Shown here: piece by piece, positions 11,501 to 21,335 of the stretch
Numbering within the stretch: position 1 is the first letter of the stretch
Layout of the letters: each line of letters opens with the position of its first letter
DNA from: Kudoa neothunni
Lineage: Eukaryota > Cnidaria
Direction: 5' to 3'
DNA length: 64,000 nucleotides
Assembly: GCA_964304625.1 (NCBI GenBank)
Contig: OZ199838.1
Span: 10,788,001-10,852,000 of the forward strand
Notes under the pieces: generated by a model
The model's input: the letters and a program-made list of their open reading frames with translations, nothing else
What the model was told of the DNA's origin: nothing
Databases searched by the model: none
Translations under genes and position numbers: made by a program

Positions 11501-13018
11501 GCACTCTCATACTCATCTAAATTCGTAATGGATTGCTGTTCCACAATAAGGTCGTCATTATCTTTGAAAAATTGATTTTTGTCATCAGCAATCTTCTTCC
11601 TCCAACTACTCAAATCTACAACCCAATGCTCACAAATAAAAACACATTTTCCAACAAATACCATATTCAGGCCCCAGTATCTGTTGACAGCATTCCAATA
11701 TTCCCAAACTCCCATAACTTGCATAACGTTTTTTGGAAAGCTTTTTTTTCTTCAAAACTTTAAGACAAAGTAGTTTATAAATAGTAAAACTAATGTTACC
11801 TTTCCCCTCTTCAACTTGATAGTTGATAGGATCCTTGGGATAGGAAGTGAACGCAGTGACTTTAAGATTTGGGTAGTGCTTCTCAAGATACATTTTCCAG
11901 CCAATCACATTTTCAAGGGGTACTGAATCGATCTGTATTTCTTCATCAAATATCAACTATCTCAATGAATCACTTTATTTAGAATCAGAATCATCGGCTT
12001 ATTCAGTTCCTCACACACATACACATATAACGGCAAACAAAAGTGTAATGCCTATATTCATCAAAATAAATTAACGTTTTTTTAAATGTGATAAGCCAAA
12101 AAATGTAATTTATGAGAAAAATTTTAATTAAATAAAACCATTCATAGGCTTCTGTTTTATCTCAATAATAATTCCAATCATGCACTTGTTTAAGATTATT
12201 TTACTGGATGACTAAAAAAATTACCACAAACCGAACATCAGCCACTATAGCAACTATATCTGACCGTTCTAGAACCCTCCAAAGTTGGCGCCATGTCTAA
12301 TTACAAACATAAGTGAAATAAATAAAAGGGGCGCCCACCTCAAGATTGTGCTCAAAATGACTTAACTTATCACCATATGCACCATTCTTTAATTTCATCA
12401 AACATTGATTGAATGAATATTGTTCCTTTCTTTCGAGTTCCTCCTTAGTCATATCATAGTTCCATTCAGGCCTTTTGATCACATCATACTCTACGGGAAT
12501 CAACATAAAATGACACCTCTAACTTTAAACATTAATATACCTTCAACCGAAGGGTAAATGTCGTTTATAGCTATCTCTTTATCTACCTATTGGTGGAGTT
12601 TACAGATGCATTGATGATTTGATGAGCTCATTAGAAAATAAAAACCTCATTCAGATAAACTAAAGGCAGTTGTGCTAAATGTTTCCTAGTTTCGATTTCT
12701 GATCGCGATTCACGCTCAAACTGCAAATTGAATCTAACCATATCGCTGCAATATAATACGCATTCCAGTTTGAAATTAGTACCTATTCCTATTTTTCGAC
12801 TTAATATCTTCATTTATATCGGTTTTATTTAGTGGTTGCGCATTCATTGAAATTATATCGTGGTGAGTTGTTTGTGCGGCGGAAAGCGATGAGGAATCTG
12901 CTATTGTGAAGGATAAATCCGCCAAACACTCTCAAATACTTTTATGAGCTTCTCGATCACGTTTTTGCTGAAGCTGCTGTTTTTTCGCCTTCCCACTGAA
13001 AGGCTTCCTTCTAGCCAT
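8544..13018 (-). CDS. GNL1: GNL1-type circularly permuted GTPase
   Basis: YlqF/YawG-family nucleolar GTPase with permuted G motifs. The thirteen exons (minus): 13018-12940, 12900-12783, 12745-12646, 12488-12339, 12296-12232, 12211-12205, 12051-11974, 11932-11800, 11757-11662, 11615-11293, 9171-8931, 8820-8680 and 8623-8544. They sum to 1,611 nt (536 residues) with every phase consistent. Order: basic N-terminus MARRKPFSGKAKKQQLQQKR; FNLQFERESRSEIETRK; RPEWNYDMTKEELERKE; DKLSHFEHNLETWRQLWRVL; DVRHP; G4 NKID; DLSSWRKKI; G1 GFPNVGKSSVINAL; SRTPGHTKYFQT; G3 DCPGLVFPS; then YPIAQVQEPYTAVGYLA and RPDVYRAANNILQLSVQGKL, both specific to GNL1. It is shorter than the human protein and lacks its acidic tail. 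Oddities: a 7-nt exon flanked by a 20-nt intron, and a 2.1-kb intron (9172-11292) with a hAT MITE. Confidence 0.93.
10720..10959. mobile_element. hAT-type MITE in GNL1 intron
   Basis: The left end CAGTGTTTCCCCAACCTGGG and the right end, whose reverse complement is CAATGTGTCCCAACCTTTTT, form inverted repeats typical of hAT elements. The 8-bp flanks atctgagt and acctaagg agree at only five positions, so the insertion is old. It is 240 bp and non-coding. The related right-hand terminus CCAGGTTGGGAACACTG occurs alone at 15181-15197. Confidence 0.6.
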
Positions 13019-15733
13019 TATTGAGAAGAAACCTTAATCCTCTTCTAAAGCATATGGATGCGCAACATTAAACTAACGTACAACTTCATAATACTTTCGC
13101 TCCTAATTATTCATACAAAAAATACTAGCTGGATGTAATCATATTTTTTCAAATAACGAAAAAATATTTGTTGAAGCAAAATAGAAATATTTTAGCTAGA
13201 GTTGACAATTATCTTTCATCTCAACCCTCCTTGTACAGCGCGGAAAAAAATCACGCGTGTTCTCATGGGGTTCGCCCGGATCCCGGAAAAAAACTATCTT
13301 AATGGTTTTTAATTTCTTTGTGTCATGTTTAAACATTTTTTCAATTATTTATAAGATGTTCTACATAGGGAATTTAATTGGTTCTGAAGCGTTAGTATGC
13401 TTCAGAACAGAGTCCCATAATGCATCAATATCGGCTATTTACAAATAAGAAAGAATCTAACGTCACCAAAATTCAAATTAAACAAATTCCACCTGAAAAA
13501 GTAGTTTGGCACGTGAAAACCACTTCTAAATAAGAAATTGCAAATAAAAGTGATCCGAGCGCACAACAACGGCGTCAGCTTTTTCGTATGAAATCAGAAA
13601 CAACAAATTAACAATTTAACAGAATTTTTAAGGTATATATAAAAGGAAAAGTGCAAACTAACTATTGAAATTTGATTTATACATCTTTTCTTGTCAGACA
13701 TAATTTGTTATTTGAAAACACTAGATTTATCGTGTTACTTCTGTTATGCGATCCTGAATTTTCACTTTATTTTTCTGTTTTGAACATTTTCCTTATAAAT
13801 TTAATAATATCAGAAGTATGGTTTTATAGTTACAAAGTTAAGTGAAACGACCGCAAATTCCACGATTTTTGAACTACATTCTTGATTCTCTCTAATAATC
13901 ATTAAAATTCAAAGTTGACCAGAGTAACTACTCCCATTTTTCTAGAGACAAGCTTAGAGTAACGAAAAGTACATCTGGAAATCAGATAAGTTATTTTTGG
14001 GTCAAGGGTCGGTAATCCGCGGTGAAGTTCTATAATATGCTAAGATCCATCATTTATTTAATTAAATGTTACGTATTAAATTTTTAAATCTATGATTGTA
14101 AGATTATAATATATTTACTTGGTATATATGTGTTTTCCTTAAAAACGAAACATATTTTTGTCTGTAGAGACAAAAAATCATTAAAATTAGACGATAATAA
14201 TTTTTTAAAATGTAATGTTTTTGCGCCGTTCGAAATGTTTTAAACTTCTAGAGGAATTCCGAAATTTATAGATGGCTAAGATTTGTCTACCCAAGTCTAG
14301 GCTCAAATTAGTCGGATTTGGGGTGCACGCAGACCCCACTCCGAACAAGGATAATTAGGCGCATTAATTTTTTTAAAAAAATATTGAATTTTTATTTCAT
14401 CCTTAAATTAAAAAAATTTTATTACAAAAACTTTATTTGAGAATAATTAATTCGTCAAAAGTAATCTATAAAAATATTTTAACTGCCACAGTATTTTGGG
14501 TAATGACGAGTTCTTAATCAAAGATATACAATGCTGGACTGCATAACAAATTTGAAAATCAAATGGAAAATTTTATTTAAAAAACAATTATAAAATTTTT
14601 AAACAAATCTGAAATTTTGGACGGATGATTATTTTTTTAGTAATAAAATAAATATTTAATAGGTTTTTATCAGTCAAGGATATTGAAGTATATGACACTT
14701 TATAAAGTAACATTAAAATGTTAATTCGTTCATAAGAATACTTAGTTCATTCTAAGGATACATCGAATGTTGAAATGAATAAAAATGTATATGGAGGTAA
14801 ATATTCATTAGTGGTCCCTTCTAAAAGCGAACAACAAGTTAGTAATTTAGACAATGAGTATCAAAAGGATCAATTATTGGTTGAAATTACTATATCTCAA
14901 ATTTGTAGAGGTTTGGAAACTCTTGGGGAAATCTCTATAAGTAATGATCCAGAAGGTCTGTCAGTATTCCCAACTTTTTTGGTTCAGGGACCCTCGACTA
15001 ACCAAGTTAAATGAATACGTACCCATAAGTGTATTAACCACGTGTATTTATATTTATGATATTACTGATATAGAATTATGTTTTTAAATTCGGATTCTAT
15101 TAAAGCTAGGAATTTACGAAAACCTAATTTTCTAAGAATAAAAACCTTCGTACGGACCACCCAAAACTAGTGGACGTACCCCAGGTTGGGAACACTGTCT
15201 TATAGTTTCAAAAACACCGTTCGGAATCCCTATCAACACTTGTTCTTTTGAGAAAACCTTTCATTTAATGTTTTATTTGTAATATCTTGCTTTGTTATCC
15301 AATTTTGGACCAGTCATAGACCAATAAACTATTCCATAGAAAAAGCAGAAAGATATTTGGTCTTTGATCTTTCAACAATTGATATCTTGAACTGAATAGA
15401 ATAAATAAATTTTCCATGCATACTTATAAAAAAAATTCATTTGAGCTAGATAGCTCAAATAATAATTGGTATAAACATAACGCGGCTGTAACTACTTAAA
15501 AAGGCTACAATTAATGGATTTGGTTTTGTTATGTTTAGTTAGATGCGAGCTTAACAATGCATTAATATAGGCGCCACGTTTTATCTTGTTGTCGTTGGTG
15601 TTGATATTTGCGTTACAACAGATTTGATGATTAAATATTGTATAGAAGACTTTTTAAATTAATAATACAATATTCATGGATTTTATTATGAAAAGGTTAT
15701 ATTTACAGATTAAAAATTTCCTCCAAACATTAA
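13019..15733. other. Gene-poor spacer with transposon termini
   Basis: I found no supportable host gene. Isolated transposon ends are visible. CAAGGGTCGGTAATCCGCGG near 13985-14025 resembles the hAT end at 57161. A GGATTTGGGGTGCACGCAGA tract near 14318 resembles the piggyBac subterminal repeat. A hAT right terminus ends at 15197. An open frame at 14775-15014 (79 codons) lies upstream of that terminus and may be transposon-derived, but I could not assign it. Confidence 0.4.
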
Positions 15734-16389
15734 TTAACCCTCTAACGGATTTGGGGTGTATTACACCTGAAACCACATTTAATGGGGGAATAACATTTTA
15801 CGACCTTCTCATATCAAATCGAAATTTATGCTATTCTTCTATATTTATAAAACGTACAATATATCAAAAATCTGGATAAATTATAAGTTCTGGTCATGCC
15901 GGTCAAAAAATCCATCCTTTAACGGGCTTGGGGTGAAAAACACCCCACCTTTTTTTGTTAAATTTCCTCGAAAAATGGTTTTGAGTTGATTTATAAATTT
16001 TCAGAAAATTCCGTCGACGAATTTCGAAGAAAATCTGCAATTATTATATTACCTATTTCAATTTGGTGTCGATCGGTGCTCATTCGCAAATTTCCGTGGG
16101 CACAATATTAAGGTTTTCCTATCATGCAGATTAAGAAAAATCGATTTTTTCGGATATATCAAGTTGTATTAATTATCAGAAATATATTTTAGAATTATAT
16201 TGTTGATGAATGCTTCCTCTGAATTTTTATTTTTTTAATTATGAGCCAATTTGGGGTAAATGAACAGGCGCGATTATTTGAATCCGAAGATTTCATGTGT
16301 TGGGTTATTCTGGTAGTTGAATTACAACGAGCACTTTTGATGAGTTTTTTGATGACATCCAATCGTCCGGCAGCGAAATAGATGATAAT

Positions 16390-17661
16390 TTGTTCGAATT
16401 ATCATGCAATTCTGATGAAATATCCGAGAATGAGGGTGCTGAAGATGATACAACCAGTAAAAGCGGAATCCACTGGACATTGAAAAAACCAACATCGCCA
16501 AGAACGTCGATTGAAAACATAATGGATTCTCACCCTGGCCCAACGACATATGCCTTACAAAGGATTCAAAATATTTTAGATTGTTTCGTTATTTTTGTTA
16601 CAAATCATATTCGTCAAAAAGTTAGAAAATATATTAATCTATTTAGAAAATCTCAATTTCGTGATTCTTTGATTGATTTAGACGAGACAGAATTCAAAGG
16701 ATTTTTGGGGGTTCTAATATTGATGGCTATCCATAAAGATAGAGAAGAGCCTCTATTGAAACTTTTTAGTTTAACTGAAGGAAAAAAAATATATCGCAAA
16801 CTCTTCTCTTATAATCGCTTTTGGCAAATATTGCTAAGTCTTCACTTTGATGATGTAACCACAAAAGCACAAAGGAGAGAACAAGACAAATTTTGCTCTA
16901 TTCGCCATTTATGGAGCATATGGGTGAAAATACTTCCAATGTGCTATTCACCTACTGAGGACGTCACTGTTGATGAGCAGTTGGTATCTTTTCAAGGACG
17001 ATGTCTTTTTAGGCAATATATGCCGCTGAAACCGGCGAAATACGGATTGAAATTTTTTCTTCTTGAGGATCCGGTACACAGCTACGTTATAAATATTTCC
17101 CCATATCTTGGAAGAAATAGAGACCAAGTTAACCGATCCTCCAGCGTTGGTGAATATATTGTGTTATCGCTGACGACTCCATTGTACCATACAGGCAGAA
17201 CAATTGTGGCGGATAATTTCTTCTCATCTATCAAACTATTGAAGAAACGCTTAACATACTTAGGAACCGTACGGCAAAACAAAAGAGATCTTTCTTCATG
17301 TGTTCTTCCTCCTAAGATAGAGAATTACATAGTACTACCTTCGCATTTGAAAAAAAATATGTTGACATCCTGCGTAAACAAAAAGAACAAGTGTATAATT
17401 CTTTTGNNNNNNNNNNNNNNNNNNNNNNNNNNNNNNNNNNNNNNNNNNNNNNNNNNNNNNNNNNNNNNNNNNNNNNNNNNNNNNNNNNNNNNNNNNNNNN
17501 NNNNNNNNNNNNNNNNNNNNNNNNNNNNNNNNNNNNNNNNNNNNNNNNNNNNNNNNNNNNNNNNNNNNNNNNNNNNNNNNNNNNNNNNNNNNNNNNNNNN
17601 NNNNNNTAAACCAAACAGAGAAAAATTTTCTTCCCCATATATAGTCTTACGTGCTTTATGA
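16390..17661 (+). CDS. piggyBac transposase (PGBD-like), partly hidden by a gap
   Basis: DDD-type transposase that cuts and pastes at TTAA. Visible before the gap: an acidic N-terminus (ELSCNSDEISENEGAEDD), KKPTSPRTSIENIM, FKGFLGVLILMAIHKDREEP, YRKLFSYNRFWQILLSLHFD, the first catalytic Asp in TVDEQLVSFQGRC, FRQYMPLKPAKYGLKFFLL, and the second Asp in IVADNFFSSIKLL, then GTVRQNKRDL. The third Asp and the C-terminal Cys-rich domain would fall in or after the 200-N gap and cannot be checked. The frame is open further 5' (FDEFFDDIQSSGSEIDDN), so the real start lies upstream of 16390, perhaps in another exon. The ORF up to the gap has no stops, so the copy may be recent. The frame after the gap is arbitrary. 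Confidence 0.85.
   Translation: MFELSCNSDEISENEGAEDDTTSKSGIHWTLKKPTSPRTSIENIMDSHPGPTTYALQRIQNILDCFVIFVTNHIRQKVRKYINLFRKSQFRDSLIDLDETEFKGFLGVLILMAIHKDREEPLLKLFSLTEGKKIYRKLFSYNRFWQILLSLHFDDVTTKAQRREQDKFCSIRHLWSIWVKILPMCYSPTEDVTVDEQLVSFQGRCLFRQYMPLKPAKYGLKFFLLEDPVHSYVINISPYLGRNRDQVNRSSSVGEYIVLSLTTPLYHTGRTIVADNFFSSIKLLKKRLTYLGTVRQNKRDLSSCVLPPKIENYIVLPSHLKKNMLTSCVNKKNKCIILLXXXXXXXXXXXXXXXXXXXXXXXXXXXXXXXXXXXXXXXXXXXXXXXXXXXXXXXXXXXXXXXXXXXKPNREKFSSPYIVLRAL
17407..17606. other. Assembly gap of exactly 200 N
   Basis: Run of 200 N inside the piggyBac transposase. The round size suggests a placeholder rather than a measured length. The gap could hide the transposase C-terminus. Confidence 0.95.
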
Positions 17662-17766
17662 GTATTCGAAAAATTTTAACATGAACAAAAGCCGATTTTT
17701 AGAGTTACGCTCAAAAAGACGTATCTTGAGGTTTCGGCAGACCCCGCTTGGTCCCGTAAGGGTTAA

Positions 17767-20045
17767 TCTGTCCTTATAATATGGATATCAAAACTTATTT
17801 AATAGTATGTGTATATTTTTTAATTTTACTGAAACCTCAAAATTCTAAGTTCAATTGCTGGATACTTTTAGTCTTTTTATATTTGCATAGGGTTAGATAT
17901 TTATCTGTATTGCTCTTAATATAAAACAAATAAATTTTCATAATTCATTTTTATAAAATCCAATAAACATTATGTATATTATTATAATAAAGATAGATTT
18001 AAAAAATGTAATTAAATGTCTAAACACTCACAAAATTAAAATGTTGTCAAATGGCAACATTGGGGTTCAAGGGTTAAGTTTAAAATGCATATTACAATTA
18101 ATTAGCCATCAATACGTAACTTTTCGAAAGAAAGTAAATCAATTGATTTTTAACCTCTAAATTGGCCAAATATGCATTCATTATTTAATATTTTTCTTCG
18201 ACAGATTCATATTTAAGTTAATATCTAAGTAATTTTAAAACATTAATGTGTTGATTTTGTATAACGAAAAGTATGATATAATTGATACGTTAATTTAGAA
18301 CACGTAAGCTTGTGTTAATGTGGTTTTTTTGCAACAGTGATTTTAAATAAATTATTATACGTCATAGCTTGTTGTTTTGATTTTTATTGTGGGCTTTCTC
18401 GATAAAGATCACTATTTATTCTTCTAACATCAGTGTCAATCATGTGAAACATTACTATTTAATTTACTCTAAAAATGATATTTCCTGCCAACGAATATAT
18501 CCAGGATAGCTTTACATCTAATAATAATGCTAAATCTAGTCACAATGTGAAAGTAAAAGAAATCCTCAAAGAACATTTTAAACGCTTAAAAAATGCGTTA
18601 GTTTTTACAAACGAACATACGCCAGCGACAGCAGAATATTGCGGTGGATTTATCCTTAATTCAATAATTGTTGTTACGATAATTAAAGCTATATTAGACA
18701 TAATATTTTAGGAATAGAAAAATTATTAAACATTGGAATAAAATGTTCATTCGAAATTATGTAACTAACTTTAAGTACAAGTAAAACCAACGAGAATAAT
18801 TCGAAACACGATAACCAGGTATAAAATAATCAGCCAAATGGAAGAAGAAATAGCATTAACAAAGTATAATTTTCTCAAATAAATATTAGGTATCAAACTT
18901 CAAGCAAATGAAAAGACAGAAATGATTGGAATTTCTGAAGCATCCTCATTCAAGTTACTAAGGACTCGTCTTAAGACCTGTACAATACCCGAAGTGGCCA
19001 TCAGATAGATGAGTCCTAAATCGACGATAATTTCAAAAGCTAAATAATCAGAAAGAATTCCTTATTAATTTCGTATAGATATAAAATTTCTCTCTAAAAT
19101 ACGAACAGTAGAGCGGTCTAAGTGTTCTGATCTAACGGTGATCAGCTTATCTAAAAAGCGAAGACAAGCAATTTAAATTCGTATATTTGTATACCCATCA
19201 TATAATAGTTTGTTTTCATTTTCATAAAATAGGGATAAACGTTAAAAATCGTAATTATTCGATCTTAAAAACAGTTATAGTCGTTTTCATAATAAAATTA
19301 ATCGATCGAAATATTGTTTCTTGGTTTTTACCCACATTTGATCAAAAACGTATAATAGAATGGACAGGTGCAATGGACTGCTTTAGGGTATTTTTAACAT
19401 GCGTGCTAACTCTCCCAGTATATACACCGTTCCTCATAGTTTCTTATAAAATTACAACATCTTAATCAGTGTTATTTGAAAACCAACACGAATATAAATT
19501 CTTTAAGAAAATTACGATTTAATTTACGAATAATTGAATAATTTAAAGGTATTAAATCATCTGATTTATTTTTTTTAGAAAATTTATTTATTAATAATTA
19601 AAAAAAATTCTATATGCATTTTTTAAATTAAAAATTTGATATAAAGTTATGTTAATGGATATTCCCATCCGTTGCAATAACCACTTTCGATTGATAAAGT
19701 GTACAAATCGGTAGAATTTTTTAACACAATTGGAGGACTCTAGCATACGAACACCGTCGACCTAAACGATAAAGCCTACTCTTAAGTTAATATTATGCTG
19801 AAAGAAGCTAGAAAATCTTGCTTTCAAAAAAACAACAATAATAATACCTGGCAATTAATCATAAATTTAACCCATAAAATCTGTACAAGTTCCTTTATTT
19901 GATACAGCATGTTTCTCAAATTAATATTATGAAAATAAAAATATGTCTACCTAAACTCTACATTCGTTCATTTAGAGGGGATTTAAATCTATTTTCCATC
20001 TATTTATTTAATATGTTGAACAAATAAATGTGATCGTTTTTAATT
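17767..20045. other. Spacer with one weak gene candidate
   Basis: Mostly AT-rich sequence without recognisable genes. A possible small gene at 18475 is listed separately. An open frame at 18900-19017 (EKTEMIGISEASSFKLLRTR) behind an ATTAG acceptor could be a further exon, but the phase does not join cleanly. Nothing else is supportable. Confidence 0.35.
18475..18767 (+). CDS. Hypothetical small gene, two exons
   Basis: ATG at 18475 opens MIFPANEYIQDSFTS followed by VKEILKEHFKRLKNALVF. The frame can be read straight to a stop at 18711 (78 residues with a hydrophobic tail). Alternatively it splices at 18644 (GTGGAT) to 18712 (TATTTTAG acceptor), continuing in phase as GIEKLLNIGIKCSFEI. The spliced reading replaces the hydrophobic tail with ordinary protein sequence, so I prefer it. 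I do not recognise the family. Confidence 0.25.
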
Positions 20046-20049
20046 TGAA

Positions 20050-21168
20050 ACATTCGAGTGCCCCAAAATCGACAATACACTCTCCTTCTTTTGGGGTCAA
20101 CATGACCCCAGATATTTGTTCCTATAATCGCGTAATAAAATATTTAATGACGTTTTACATGGACTAAATTTAAATCAAATCATTAACTTTGGAGTAATGG
20201 CTAAAAATGGCAAGAGCGAGATTTTATGAATAAAACCGAAGCCCAACAATTGTGTATATAAATCATCATTTGACCAATTTAAGTCGTATGACCATTCTTA
20301 TTTATGAAATGTCGAATATTTGATAAAATTAGAGTAAGGTATATTTTATTGAAACCTAATAATTGATTCACTTGGAGAATTTTGAGCAGGTAAGTTTTGA
20401 GTGGTTTTCAAAATAAATTGTCGATCGGAACTAAATGTTTTTATTCTTTTGTCGCGAATATAATTTTTGACTAGACTATCAGCTAACTGTTTTAAAAATT
20501 TTAATCTTGAGCAAGATGAATCTGAGAAACTATTATTGTAAATGTGAAATGTGTTAATTAAGCTAATATCATTCATATTGTAGAAAACAGCTGTTGATCA
20601 TCGATTTGTGTATCTTTGACACTTGTTGTTGATATAATGGAGTATAACTTCTGGTTTCCACTATTCTACGCTTTTCAATCGGCCATTCATCTCCATTTTC
20701 ATCAATATCGCAGTTTTCGGCAATTTCGTCGACATAAAACTGGATTCTGATGTAAAATTTAATTCTTGAATTTCGTCATAAATTTCGCTGACTTCAGTAT
20801 CATCATTTGACAACACATTGTGGCCAAAATCGCTCATCGTTAAAAATTTACCTCGCTGGTGATTATCGGCCAACATTTCAATTAAAGAAATTGTTCAAAA
20901 ATATTTAATCTATAGTTTAGAAATGTATAAAATAGCTTTTTTGAGAAGAATGACTGGGGTCATATTGACGCTAAAAGAGGGAGAGTGTAAATATTTTTTA
21001 TTCCAAGCTTATTCATTTCCAAATAACATTCAGTACCTTTAATTTAGAAAAAGCAGGAATTTTTAGGAAAATAGCCACGGTGTTAAGTATAAATTTGACT
21101 TTTAAGTTGGTTTAAAATACGACTGAATGCCGTCTGGGGTCATGTTGACCCCAGAGACCCTCGGAAGT
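20050..21168 (-). mobile_element. Internally deleted piggyBac relic
   Basis: Both ends carry the same palindromic subterminal motif: GGGGTCAACATGACCCC at 20093-20109 and TCTGGGGTCATGTTGACCCC at 21133, with another partial copy near 20955. Between them, minus-strand fragments read as a piggyBac N-terminus (MSDFGHNVLSNDDTEVSEIY, from about 20834) and a C-terminal block (SRLKFLKQLADSLVKNYIRD, about 20480-20520). The catalytic middle is missing. TTAA follows at 21169. The fragments are too short to be active. Confidence 0.55.
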
Positions 21169-21335
21169 TTAATAATTTTTTAGGAACTTTATACAATTAT
21201 GAAAATATTGGCGACATATGGTTTAGTATATTTCAGCTTCAACCAGTTATCTCTCTCACAATAATCCAGTTGAACACAACCAAAACAAATTACGAAGGAA
21301 CGCATTTAAAACGTCAAAATATAAAATAGCCGGCC

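Larger units (their letters stand above)
15738..17762 (+). mobile_element. piggyBac transposon (gap-interrupted)
   Basis: The element is bounded by TTAA at 15734-15737 and 17763-17766. The left end is CCCTCTAACGGATTTGGGGT; the right end in reverse complement is CCCTTACGGGACCAAGCGGG. A second TTTAACGGGCTTGGGGTG subterminal copy lies near 15915. It encloses a piggyBac transposase ORF on the plus strand. About 2.0 kb counting 200 N, so the true length is unknown. Confidence 0.8.

Noticed and set aside
10720-15197. A single 4.5-kb hAT element using the ends at 10720 and 15197
   Set aside because: It would enclose ten GNL1 exons, and a nearer matching right end exists at 10959.
19187-19465. Open frame with WTGAMDCFRVF, resembling a mitochondrial carrier repeat
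   Set aside because: Only one short motif fits. No PxDxxK motif before it and no EGxxGxYRG after it could be found.
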